Of a stretch of 64,000 nt of DNA, positions 1 to 11,300 are shown piece after piece. Source of the DNA: Petunia secreta (taxonomy: Eukaryota > Streptophyta > Magnoliopsida > Solanales > Solanaceae); the NCBI GenBank assembly GCA_029990175.1, contig JARKIP010000022.1, positions 22,356,001-22,420,000 on the forward strand. Direction: 5' to 3'. The notes under the pieces are model-generated. The model was not told the DNA's origin and searched no databases. It worked only from the letters and a program-made list of their open reading frames with translations. Position numbers and translations under genes: made by a program. Within the stretch, counting starts at the first letter, position 1. Each line of letters opens with the position of its first letter.

Positions 1-1802
1 ATTCTAAACTTGATCATGGCTTGTTTCATCACCTTAAGCTCTCCACATTCACTAAGCCATTGTAACCGGTAAGGTTTAGGATGCTTCATGGTAGTTAACT
101 TCAATTGAGCCACTAGTGATTGACTCACTACATTTGCACAACTTCCGGAATCAATTATCATAGAGCAAACAACATCTTTGACCCGGCACCTAGCATGGAA
201 AAGATTTTCTCGTTGCAAGGTTTCACTATCTTCCACAATCATAGCTCCTAGGCTCCTTCTCACAACCAAGAAAGTATGAGGATCCTCCTCCTCCACCGTA
301 TCATCAAGCAAATCATTCTCCTCTACTCCCTCATCTCCCTCTACTCCCTCTACTCCCTCATCCTCCGATTCACTCTCTTTCTCATAGGCTTCATTACCAA
401 CAACAATCATGGTCCTCTTTGTAGGACATTCCCTAGCAAAGTGACCATACCACTTGCACTTGTGGCATTGTATTGAAGAAGAAGTAGGAGCATGTAGTTG
501 AGTGTTAGAGTTACCTCCCACATTAGGTGTGTTCTTCTCAAACGGCTTCTTCACATCCTTGGTAGCATTTGCACCACTCGTTCCACTTGCACTTGGGAAC
601 CTTGCATTTGTGGTAGGAGGCTTCCAATCCTTTGGTTTGCTTGTTGGAGTAGGAGTGCTACTCTTGTAGCGGAGAGATTTCTCCTCCTTGAGCCATTTCT
701 CGGCCTCAACCGCATCTTCACATAGCTTGTAATGATCATCATATTTGTGGAACTTCAATTGTGAAGCTATGTCTCGGTTCAAGCCCCCTTTGAAACGGAT
801 CATGGCCGTCTCATTGTCTTCATCATCTAAGTCAAGGATCATTCAGATTTGCTCAAATTCATTGAAGTATTCACCAACCGATTTGTAACCTTGCTTCAAA
901 TCATATAGACGCCTTTGTTGTTCAACCCGGTATTGATTAGTCAAATACTTCTCATCCATCACACGGATCAACTCTTCCCAAGTAAGATTAATAGCCATAC
1001 CCGTCCTTCTTCTATTTCTCTTCACCGACTCCCACCAAGTAGAAGCAAAAGATTCAAAGGAGGATATTGCATACTTGGTTTTCTTCACATCGGGCATATC
1101 ATTGGTGTCAAAGATACGCTCCATAGCCAATTTCCAACCAATGTATTCCACCGGGTCACTACTTCCTTTGAAAGAAGGAATAGTGAGCTTCACACTATTA
1201 AGGTTGTTGTTGTTGTCACGACCCCCTTGGAATGGCTCCGGTTGGCCTCCATGGTGATCATCATAAGCAACATAGTCTCTTCTAACATTCCTCCCTCCAT
1301 ATCCTAAGGGTGGCCCTCGACCTCGGCCTCTACCCCGATCCACATTTCGACCCCAATTCATAGCTCGCCTTGGTTGAAAGTGATCATCAAACCCATACTC
1401 ATTGTCATCATAATCAACTTCCTCCCCTTCTTGAGCCTCAACAACTTGCTCAAGAGGTTGCACATTTCGGACGGGTCTTGGTAGTGGAAAGTTTCTTGGA
1501 GGATTGTCCAAGATACGGGGAATGCCCGTTCGTTCAATTCTCTCTCGGTCCTCCTTTACCCGTTGTTGATTGAGCAATTCAACAACTTGCTCCGGGGTAA
1601 AAGTGGGACTACTTGAGCCTTCACCGGTCTCAATTTGGACACTCGGGGTCCCCTTTTCAATTGGGACACTCGGGGTCCCATGTTCTCCTTGAGTACTCGA
1701 GGCTCCCTTTTCGAGAGAATCAATCCTTTGGTTCATGAGGTCCATCTTGGCAAGAAGATTAGCCAAGGCCTCCTTAATGAAATCTTGACCTTCGTTGGCC
1801 AT
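1..1802 (-). pseudogene. Gag-protease of gypsy element B, interrupted by a stop
   Basis: Encodes the structural Gag protein and the start of the aspartic protease of element B. The start codon (1802-1800) follows a TTTGTAG/GTACA acceptor-like motif. In order: a helical N-terminus (LAKMDLMNQRIDSLEKG), two GTPSV repeats, an RGRGRGRG patch, then the capsid-like region starting LTIPSFKGSSDPVEY. At 841-843 the frame reads EQI-stop; element F reads Arg here, so this looks like a CGA-to-TGA nonsense mutation. Beyond it the frame shows a CCHC zinc knuckle (CHKCKWYGHFAREC, about 425-469), an acidic stretch and the protease motif IIDSGSC (about 138-160) with the catalytic Asp kept. The reading frame runs off the window edge. 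Probably non-functional because of the stop. Confidence 0.85.
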
Positions 1803-2235
1803 TGTACCTACAAAGAAAAGAAACAAGAGTTAGTTAAAACACCTCACTCGCTCCCTCACTTGTGTTCACTCGGATCACTCTTTTGGGTGGCGGTGGATAT
1901 TTCACTCAACTTGTAGTTCCAAAGCTTCACGTAGATGATTAGCAACTCCTCAACTCAACTAAACTATTCACGAGTCACGCACACTCCGGGGTGAGTGGAG
2001 TTAATGGGACTCAATGAACGCTAGGCACTTTGAAGTGAAAGACTTGAGTTAAAAGATTCTACGCTTTTCCTTAGAATTCTACTCTCCTTGCTAGGCACGA
2101 ATCACTTAAGAGCAATCAAAGGGTTAGCACTATTCAAGTAGATCGGTTACTCAAAGTAGTACTAACTAGATGTTATGTTATCAAACAAAGGGAAATACCT
2201 ACGAAAATCTACCCGAAACAATGCGTTCAGCACTC

Positions 2236-2356
2236 AGGAGGGGCGCCTGAAACTCAGGTGGGGCGCCTAGATTGTGCTGTGTTCCAGGCGGGGCGCCTGG
2301 GTCTAGGCGGGGCGCCTGGGACTTAGGCAGTAGCCAAGTCAGGCGGGGCGCCTAGC
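2236..2356 (-). repeat. GC-palindrome array in the leader of B
   Basis: Five copies of GGGGCGCC followed by T (core GGCGCC) lie 15-40 bases apart in the untranslated leader (1803-3018) between primer site and gag. The rest of the leader is AT-rich with no ORF. The same motif variant recurs in the LTR of this element. Confidence 0.85.
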
Positions 2357-3018
2357 CTGAAGCTTTTCCCAACTCGTTCCAAACTCGTTTCAAGTCGATT
2401 TTCAAGCCTCAAATCCGATGTTTTCAACTTGTTTTCACAATCCAAAGATACCCAAAGTTGTGTTTGATCTTCCTTAACAAAACCCAATCAAAATTTCAAT
2501 CAAACAATCAATCAAATCAAGGTTCAATCTCAAGAACTCAAGAACACAAGGGTTTAACAAAAGGGTTTCAACAAGGATTGTGATTCATCAAAGTAGGTGT
2601 TAAACATGTTCAAATCCCACAAAATTGGTACCGAATTGTTTGTTTTTCAGTGAAGATCAATCCCCAATATCAAGTTTTCAATCAAACATCAATCCAACCC
2701 AAAAATCAAGCCAAAATTCATCAAGAACAAGTTCTTCAAGGGTTTAAGGGATTTTGGGGTTTCAATTTTTCAAACTTCACCAATTCCAACAATTTTGGTA
2801 CTCAAGTAACGGGAATTCAATCACGATCAAGAATCCACAACACCCATATCACAAATCATCCAAATCAACAAGTTACACCAAATATTTGTATTTTTCAATT
2901 TTTCAATTTTTTTGCAATTTTCTCCTTTCTAATAACTTCAACAACAAGAAAACTAAAAGAAGATACTAGGCACGAAGAATCAAGGGTCGGGGGTTTGTAG
3001 AAACAAAACCCGAGCCTT

Positions 3019-3030
3019 GCTCTGATACCA
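3019..3030 (-). other. Primer binding site of B (tRNA-iMet type)
   Basis: On the minus strand this reads TGGTATCAGAGC, complementary to the 3' end of plant initiator tRNA-Met, three bases inside the LTR. It fixes the element's orientation and the LTR edge. Confidence 0.9.
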
Positions 3031-3033
3031 AAC

Positions 3034-3869
3034 TGATGAGAATCAAACGCGGAAAAGTAAAAGATAAAGAACGAGACGTAACTCGATCTCTAATCCCAAG
3101 TAGCAACGGAGAACTTGTTCCGTTACACCCCGAGAGAAGGACAAGAACACCTACGCTATGCAACTACCCTCGAGCTAACGCGAGCACGCAAGTAGAATGG
3201 TCGGAGAGGAAGAGTATTCATCTAGATCCGCTAGAAGAACTACAAGTCCCAAAACAATAGGTTTCATTCAATAATCAAGAGCCTTGCTCATGTTCATCAT
3301 TCATAATCATCAATAATAAGCTAAGTGTAAAATAAGCTAGGCTTGGGTATTTATAGTGTTTTCCCAAGCTTACACAAAGACGTAATTACCCTTACTAATA
3401 AGGTTCATCAAATAAGCCACGTAGGGCAAAATAGTAAAAGAAACATAAGTTCAGCAGCTAGGTGGGGCGCCTGGGGCTGGGAGGGGCGCCTGGTTCATGC
3501 TGAAGCTAGGCTGGGCGCCTGGATCTAGGCGGGGCGCCTGGCTTGGCCTTCAGCTAGGCTGGGCGCCTGAAGCTAGGCGGGGCGCCTGGCTTGGCCTTCA
3601 GCTAGGCTGGGCGCCTAGCCAGGTGGGGCGCCTGGTGCTTTGCTGGGCCTTAGGCAGTGAGCTCCCTAGGCGGGGCGCCTGGGGTAGGCGGGGCGCCTAG
3701 CTCTGCTGGGTTCTCTTCTTCCTTAGGCGTGAGGCCTAGCTTGAGCACCCGGAACGGCTTCCAATCGCTTCCTTCTTAAAGGCCCTTCCTCACCAAGTGT
3801 ATGCGTACTCCTTGGATCTCCTTAGCTTGACTACGTGTGAATGGTCTTGTGGGGGTTTGGGTCTCATCA
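3034..3869 (-). repeat. 5' LTR of gypsy element B
   Basis: 836 bases with TGATGAGA...TCTCATCA inverted ends. It carries ten GGCGCC palindromes at about 3461-3703, written as GGTGGGGCGCCTGG, CTGGGCGCCTGG or GCGGGGCGCCTGG. The partner 3' LTR is outside the window. Confidence 0.88.
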
Positions 3870-4880
3870 TAACATGACTACTCTATAAAGTTCAAGGTGA
3901 CGAGTTTTCAAAGAGCTGATTTCTCTTGTCCATTAATTGTGATATAAAATGGAAAACAAAAAACAAGATGAAATTGAAACATAAAAGAGGTTGAAACTAT
4001 TTGGACAAACAGTTAAGACATAAAAATGGTGTATTGATACTAAATTACATCCTAATTGGGTTCAAATATAACTCTTAATCTAATAGAATCACCAAAAAAA
4101 TATCTACTCCTTGTAAATCTTAGAACAAGTTTTCCACGTACTTTCAAAAAGAGCTGCAAAGTTCATCAAACATAAACTAATCTAATGTCCCTCATATATT
4201 ATTTATACTAGGATTAAGAATGGTCATAAATGTCCTTAGTTACATGCCTATATAACAAAATATCCAAAATAAGTCTAGTTCTTGATTTGTATGCACTCTG
4301 AAAATACTCTAAGCTCATGACATCAAGTATTTATCTTCATAGAACATAAGTGCTTCTAAGGCTTACATCATTCTCCACTTCTTGAAAAGAATTTGACTTG
4401 GAATTCGGACCTTGCAAAATATGGAAGGGAATGAGTAACCAAACCAATTAATAAGTATCTAAGCAATAAGTTCCACAATATGCAAAAAAATGCACACTTT
4501 TATGATATAGCCAATTTAATAAATATTACTTTTTTCATTAAAGCCTCAAGCGCTTGGATAAAAATTATACAAGCATGAGGTAAATCATTGAATCCATTAG
4601 AGTTAAAGAATACATCATGTCGATTGCAATGGGATCCTTTATATACAAAATCACAAAGATGATCATCAAACAACTCAAGGAGCAAACGCCAATCTTATAT
4701 CCACCAAAATCTTATGTGTCAAATCATAGAAGCACTCAAGTAATGGTAATAAAGTATTTAACACATAATATCATAAAACCACTCCTCAAAGTAACATGAA
4801 TCCTAAACAAAGTATCCATATAATGTACATCAAAATGAACAATCTTAAAATATAGCAAACATCCTCAAGATTAAAAATTA
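3870..4880. other. AT-rich non-coding flank, copy 1
   Basis: No supportable gene. Only short chance ORFs occur, repeated unchanged in copy 2. This is the sequence into which the MITE inserted. Confidence 0.6.
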
Positions 4881-5020
4881 CTCCCTCCGTCCCAATTTAT
4901 GTGACACTATTTCCTTTTTAGTCTGTTCTAAAAAGAATGTCACCTTTCCTTATTTGACAACTATTTAATGCATTGTCTCTATTTTACCCTTGTTGGGTCC
5001 TACTTATTATAAAAGCTACC
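4881..5020. mobile_element. Stowaway MITE, left part (copy 1)
   Basis: Starts with TA then CTCCCTCCGTCCCAATTTAT, the classical plant Stowaway (Tc1/mariner) terminal repeat. It is cut off by the copia-1 LTR; the right half exists only at copy 2 (63345-63482). Confidence 0.88.
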
Positions 5021-5330
5021 TGTTATAAAACTAATAGTAAAGTAGCGCAAGAACAAGACAAAATATATGAGAGGAGAAGGAAGAATTTGTATTATTCTCA
5101 AAGTGTTTCAAGTGTGTCTTCCATAGACAAAGTGTCCTCTATTTATAGGACACCAATACATAGGAAGTTACAAGTTATCCCAAAGGTTACAAGAATTAAG
5201 AGGTGACTAAATGAGGAATTAAGTAGGAGAAAGTGGGGAGGAATAAATTAGGAGAAAGTGGGGTAGTAAATCATAAGTTAGTGGTGAGTAGTGGTCATCC
5301 ACATTAACACAAATACATGGATTTACAACA
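5021..5330 (-). repeat. 3' LTR of copia-1 (copy 1)
   Basis: 310 bases, TGTTATAAAAC...TTTACAACA, followed on the minus-strand internal side by the purine tract CCAAGGGGGAG (5331-5341). It matches 50428-50737 and 63038-63344. Confidence 0.9.
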
Positions 5331-5539
5331 CTCCCCCTTGGATGACCATTTTGAAGGTAATGTGCCTCGTTAAAACCTTACTAGGAAAAAGCCCAGTGAA
5401 GGAAAAAGAGTACACACTTCCTTTAATACGCCTTTAGAGCTGCCTCATTAAAAACCTTACAAGTAAAACCCAAGTGGGATAAAACCTTGTTAAGGGAAAA
5501 AGAGTGCAGCGCGTATTTTACTCCCCCTGATGAAAATAT

Positions 5540-7540
5540 CATTCAATATCTTGAAGACGACACATTCCAATCGTGTAAATCAGCTTCTCAAATGTTGAGA
5601 TTGGCAATGACTTAGTGAACAGATCCGCCAAACTATCATTGGAGTGAATTCTTCAGCATTAACTTCATCATTCTTTTGAAGATCATGACTGAAAAGGAAT
5701 CTTGTTGAATATTTGTCTCCTTTAATTGTATCTTCTTTTTAGCTGAACAATCCATGCAATATTTCATATAATATTATTGTGATCTTCGTCTTCAAAGAAA
5801 TACCATATTGTTACTGAATATGTGGAGTCCTTGATCTCAACCACCAATATTGTCGCATAGCTTCAAGCATGTCTATTATCTCTTCAAAAATTGAAGATGT
5901 AGCAGCAACAATTGATTTTCTAAAATGCCATAATATAGGTATTCTACCACAACAAATAAATACCAAATTGATATCGGACTTTGTGGATCAAGTAGATACC
6001 ATGTATTCTTATGATGTCTTCGCATTGAGGAAGAACTGAATCTTACCAATAAGCTTATAACAAAAGCTATAACTAGTGGAGTATATTTGGTAAGATACTT
6101 CAACGTACCAATTGCATTAAAATATAATATTTCAATATCAAGAAGCTCACAAACACAATTTTACCACATGTGGCCAGATTATTTTAATCCGTATAAATAT
6201 TTATGAAGCTTCATTGTATAGGTTTCCCGGGAGCCTTTACATAGTCCAAGGATTTTGAATCCTTCAAGGATAAATATATTGTTGCTCAATGAGCCATATA
6301 AAAGGCCGTTGCAACATTCATACGCATATCAAGTCTTTCATGCACTGCCAGACATACAATATACCTGAAGGTGATTGCATCCACCAAAAGGAGAATATAG
6401 CTCCATATAATCAATGTCAGATCTTTGTACCTCAAGCCGTACTTTATATTTAATGACTTATTATTATCAATATTTTTGCACAAAAAATCTTTGTACACCA
6501 CTGGCTTTGCACCTTCAGGTGTTTGAACTATAGGTCCAAAAACTTCACTTCACTCGAGTGAAGCCAATTTTTTCTTGAATGCGTTTTACTATTTTTGGCC
6601 AATAATTTCATGTCTGTATTCCTAACAGACTTAAGCTCACGATCCTCATTATCCTTTATAATATTGAGCTTTAAAATATATGCAAGATATCGTCGACGAT
6701 AATTTCATATCTCGGTTCCCAATCCGACATAACATATTGAGATCTCTTCACATTCGTAAATTTTCACGTACCTGAACTTCTCCTTATGACGTTTTATGAA
6801 GTGTTATATTGTGGGCTATTTTAGAGCCCTACCTCCTTATTTGACCATCATAATCATTTGCTACTTTCCTTTTTCAAGGATTTATCTTTGGAGCCGAATG
6901 GGCTACCACGCTTCAGGCGTGCCTTAGACTCATTGACATAAATAGATTGTCTCACCAGGACATCAGGAGCATTAGTAGCTGAAATATAATATTTTTCTTT
7001 GGGTCAGTAATGCGTCTGGCAGTGACTTGCATTATCTTTATATGAGGATCATAATAAAATGATAATTTAATTTATTATTCCTCAGCTGCATTAATTTCTC
7101 CCCCTAATGTTAGCCAAACTAACATTCGTTCCCAATTATATGGGATCCATCTTTGTGCATTGCGGTGGAGCAATTGATAATATACCGTACATTAAAATTA
7201 TTAGATGGAAAATATTTGGTTCCTGACCCTGAACCAATTATGAGGGGGAATTCATTTTGTGGCATGTCGTGCACAAGTGCTGCTTTATGGATATACCATA
7301 CCTCATACCTGATTTAGGTAGCATTGTTCTCATATGCATGGTTTAGCAATTGGAGGCTTTCAATATATGAATCTGCTAAACTTGCTTGATAAACATTATC
7401 AAGATAATTTGTCTAGATTGCATAATCTGGAAATATGCTCATAATAAGATTTATTTAGCAAATACTTAACCTCGCAAGTAACATTGTGTGTTTGTAATAA
7501 AACGCACATGTGACCTTATCATAGATGCATCTATTTATAA
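5540..7540 (-). pseudogene. Decayed copia-1 pol (IN core, RT, RNase H)
   Basis: Reading down the minus strand gives recognisable but broken Ty1/copia pol pieces. Next to the gypsy insertion is an integrase-core remnant (RSHVCVLLQT). Then comes the integrase C-terminus (KARLKRGSPFGSKDKS, about 6890-6950), RT (DAITFRYIVCLAVHERLDM, about 6320-6380) and the RNase H end (NDSLADLFTKSLPIST, about 5590-5642). Many stops and frameshifts separate them, so no functional enzyme can be made. The order IN-RT-RH is diagnostic of Ty1/copia. Confidence 0.82.
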
Positions 7541-7546
7541 TAATTA

Positions 7547-8361
7547 TGATAAGGGAAAAACTACGGAAGCGATAAACGATGATAAAGAACGAGACGCAAC
7601 AAGAACACTTACGAAATAGCACCAAGGAACGAGTCTTGATACACCATCGATTCGAGTCAAGAAGCACCTACGCTATGCAACTATCCTCAAGAGACACTCG
7701 GCTCAAGCAAATAGAGTGATCGAAGAGGATTGAAAAGCAACTTGGATTCATCCAATTGATTCAAGCCAAAATTGGTTACAAGTGTTTGGGAGCAATGCTC
7801 TTTAATTCAATGTTCAAGGTGAGTTAATGGCAATAAATGATGAAGGGTGTTATTTATAGCACCCTTCTACAACCTAGTGAAATGTCATTCAAGCCCTTAG
7901 CTAGATAGAAATACATTAGAACTAGCTAGGGTCAAAATAGGAAGTTAACACAAAAATATAGCCAATTCAGCGTTTTGGGCGCTCCACCCTGGAGCTGGGC
8001 GCTCCGCCTGGTGGAAGCATGACCCAGGCGCTCTGCCTAGGGTCAGGCGCTCCGCCTGGTGAGCTCCACTGCCAAAAGTGAGCTAGGCGCTCTGCCTAGT
8101 GGCTGGGCGCTCCGCCCAATGGCTGCCCATTTTGGGCGCTCCGCCTAAGGTGCTGGGCGCTCCGCCTAAGGTGCTGGGCGCTCCGCCTGGGGCCTGAAGC
8201 TTTCCATTCCTCCTTCCAACGAACTCAAGTGTATGGTCTTCCAATGGCCTCCGGAGCTCGTATCATCAACGCCCCTCCGAATCAAGTATAAGTGAGCATC
8301 ATGAAGTGCTTTAGCTTGGCTTCTCGTAAAGGGTCTTGTGGTGGTGGTTTGCCCCGCATCA
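7547..8361 (-). repeat. 3' LTR of A1
   Basis: 815 bases; on the minus strand it starts TGATGCGGGGCAAACC and ends CTTATCA. About nine GGCG-CTC-CGCC palindromes sit at roughly 7976-8192, some with point changes. The C-terminus of the polyprotein reads into this LTR. Confidence 0.93.
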
Positions 8362-11300
8362 TCCTCCCCTTCTTGAGAAGATTTCGTCCTCGAAATTGTA
8401 GCATCAACCTCCACGACATTGTCCTCCACGGCATCATCTCCTACATCAAAAGGAGCCAAGTCACTAACATTAAAAGTGTTTGAAATAGTGTACTCACTTG
8501 GCAAATCGATCACATATGCGTTGTTGTTGATCTTGGATAGCACTTGGAAGGGTCCATCTCCCCGGGTGCCAACTTTCCTTTTCTAAGGTTTGGAAACCTC
8601 TCTCTGCGGAAGTGCACCCACACCCAATCTCCTTTCTTGAGTTCTAACTTCTTCCTCCCCTTGTTCTTCTTGAGGGCAACCTTGTCATAGGCTTCCTCCA
8701 ATCTCTTCCTTGCTTTGGCATGGATTTCAAGCATAGCTTTAGCTCGGTTTTAACCTTCAAAATTAACAACCATTTCCTTGGGCAAAGGGGTTAGATCAAG
8801 TGGAATCAAAGGATTAAAACCATAGACGCACTCAAACGGAGTCAAGCCAATCATGCTATGCAATGTACGGTTATAAGCAAACTCCATAAGAGGCAACTTG
8901 TCAACCCACGTCCCGGCCTTACCTCGGGTCATGGCTCTAAGAAGAGCACCTAAGGTTCGGTTCACCACTTCGGTTTGTCCATCCGTTTGGGGGTGGTGGG
9001 ACGTAGAAAACAACAACTTGGTGCCAAGAGCACCCCAAAGACACCTCCAAAAATGGCTAAGGAACTTAGAGTCCCTATCACTCACAATTGTTTGAGGCAC
9101 ACCATGCAACTTTAACACATTATCAATGAACAAAGAAGCTACATGTTGAGCATCATGACTCTTTTTACAAGGAATAAAGTGAGCCATTTTGGAGAACCGA
9201 TCCACGACAACATAAATGCTATCGTGTCCCCCTTTAGACCGTGGAAAACCCATAACAAAATCCATCAAAATATCCATCTACGGGCTAGTAGGAATAGGGA
9301 GGGGAGTATACAAACCATGGGAGTTAGATTTGGACTTAGCATACTTGCAATCCAAGCAAGTGTTGCAAAGTCTCTCAACTTGCACACCCATCTTTGGCCA
9401 ATGGAATTGCTCCATGAGAATGGCCAAGGTTTTCTTCCTCCCAAAGTGACCCATCAAGCCCCCACAATGTGCTTCACGAACAAGCAACTCCCTCCATGAG
9501 GACTCGGGCACACAAACTCTTCCATTTTTAAAATGTAGCCATCAACCCATTGGTATTTCTCCACCCTCTTCCCACTCACTAGAGCATCATGAATGCTCTT
9601 GAACTTTGGGTCATGTTCGTACAAAGATTTATACTCTCAAAACCCATAAGTCTAGAAGCAAGAGTGGTAGCAAGGGCGAACTTTCGAGAAAGCGCATCGG
9701 CTACAACATTGTCCTTACCCCTTTTGTAATGAATTACATAAGGGAAGGACTCAATGAACTCCACCCACTTGGCATGTCTTTTGTTCAACTTCTCTTGGCC
9801 TCTTAGATGCTTGAGTGACTCATGGTCACTCTTGATCACAAATTCCCGAGGCCATAGATAGTGTTGCCAATGGGCTAGAGCTCTCACGAGGGCATACAAC
9901 TCTTTGTCATACGTAGAGTAATTCAAGGTTGCGCCCTTCAACTTCTCACTAAAGTAGGCAACGGGTTTCCCTTCTTGCATGAGAACACCCCCAATACCCA
10001 CCCCCGAGGCATCACATTCCACCTCAAAAGCCTTCCCAAAGTCGGGCAATTGCAACAACGGGGCGGTACTTAACCTACTTTTCAACTCTTGGAAAGCCTT
10101 CTCTTGCGGCTCTTCCCAAACAAAGGACTTGTCCTTTTTCACCAACTCGGTGAGTGGTGCGGCAATGGTGCTAAAGTCTCTAACAAAGCGCCTATAGAAG
10201 TGCAAGGCCATGAAAACTCTTCACATGAGAAACGGTGGTGGGGAGTAGGCCAATCTCGAATGGCTTCAACTTTGGACTCATCAACTTCTACACTATTGAC
10301 ACTAACAACAAAGCCCAAAAAGACAACCTATTCAACGCAAAAGGCACACTTCTTAAAGTTGGCATAGAGCTTTTCGGCTCGTAGCACTTCAAGGACTTGA
10401 TTCAAGTGGCCAACGTGGTCGCCTATAGACTTGCTATAGATCAATATGTCATCAAAGTAGACGACCACAAACTTGTTGATGAAGGGTTTTAGCACATGGT
10501 TCATCAATCTCATCAAAGTACTAGGTGCGTTGGAGAGGCCGAAGGGCATCACCAACCACTCATATCGACCAAACTTGGTCTTGAATGCGGTTTTCCATTC
10601 ATCTCCGGGTTTCATTCGGATTTGATGGTAACCGGACCTAAGATCTATTTTTGAAAAGATGCTAGAACGACTAAGCTCATCTAACATATCATCCGAACGA
10701 GGTATGGGATGTCGATACTTTACCGTGATCTTGTTGACCGCTCGACAATCCACATACATCCTCCAAGTGCCATCCTTCTTTGGAACAAGGATCACGGGCA
10801 CGGCACAAGGGCTCAAGGTCTCCCTTACCAAGCCTTTGGTAAGCAAGTCATCAATTTGCTTTTGTAGCTCCCTTGTGTCCTCAGGGTTGCTTCTATATGC
10901 CGGCTTGTTGGGAATTTGAGATCCCGGGACAAAGTCAATTTGATGTTCAATACCTCTCAAAGGAGGTAATCCATCCGGCATCTCATCCGGGAACATGTCC
11001 TCATAGACCTTCAAAACATTTTCAATGGCACTAGGCAAAGGGTTAGGGTTAGATAAATATTCACTTTCGGAATTTAAAACCATACCTTTGTGCACTAGGC
11101 ATATGAGCATCTTGGTGCCATCATTACCTTTCAAGATCTCACCCGGTTGCATCATGGCACACATGCGACCGGTGGAAGATGGTGGAGTCTCGGCCAAAGG
11201 TTTGGCCACAACCTGGGACTTGGCCTTAGCCGCTTCCCTCAACTCTTTCATGCGCCGATAGTCTTCACTTACTTGCTTTGGGGACAAGGGTGTGAGCACA

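Larger units (their letters stand above)
1..3869 (-). mobile_element. Ty3/gypsy LTR retrotransposon B, 5' part
   Basis: The 5' LTR, primer site, leader and the gag-to-protease start of a minus-strand element are present; the rest lies beyond the left window edge. Its Gag is a close relative of that of element F and a more distant relative of A. The outer LTR end abuts the edge of the duplicated block, where the next bases are TAACA, the probable target duplication. The match with A suggests a CRM-like group without chromodomain, but that lineage call is inference. Confidence 0.9.
5021..7546 (-). mobile_element. Ty1/copia element copia-1, 3' part (copy 1)
   Basis: Minus-strand copia element with its 3' LTR and the RNase H, RT and integrase C-terminal remnants. 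Gypsy A1 interrupts it at 7547, and the 5' half is missing from this copy because the duplicated block ends inside A1. The CTACC before the LTR is the left target duplication seen intact at copy 2. Confidence 0.88.

Noticed and set aside
3019..3030. tRNA-Met gene fragment
   Set aside because: Only 12 bases match and it lies beside an LTR; it is a primer binding site.
3460..3705. CRISPR-like array of regular GC repeats
   Set aside because: Repeats are only about 12 bases, spacing is irregular, spacers are not unique, and the setting is a plant LTR.
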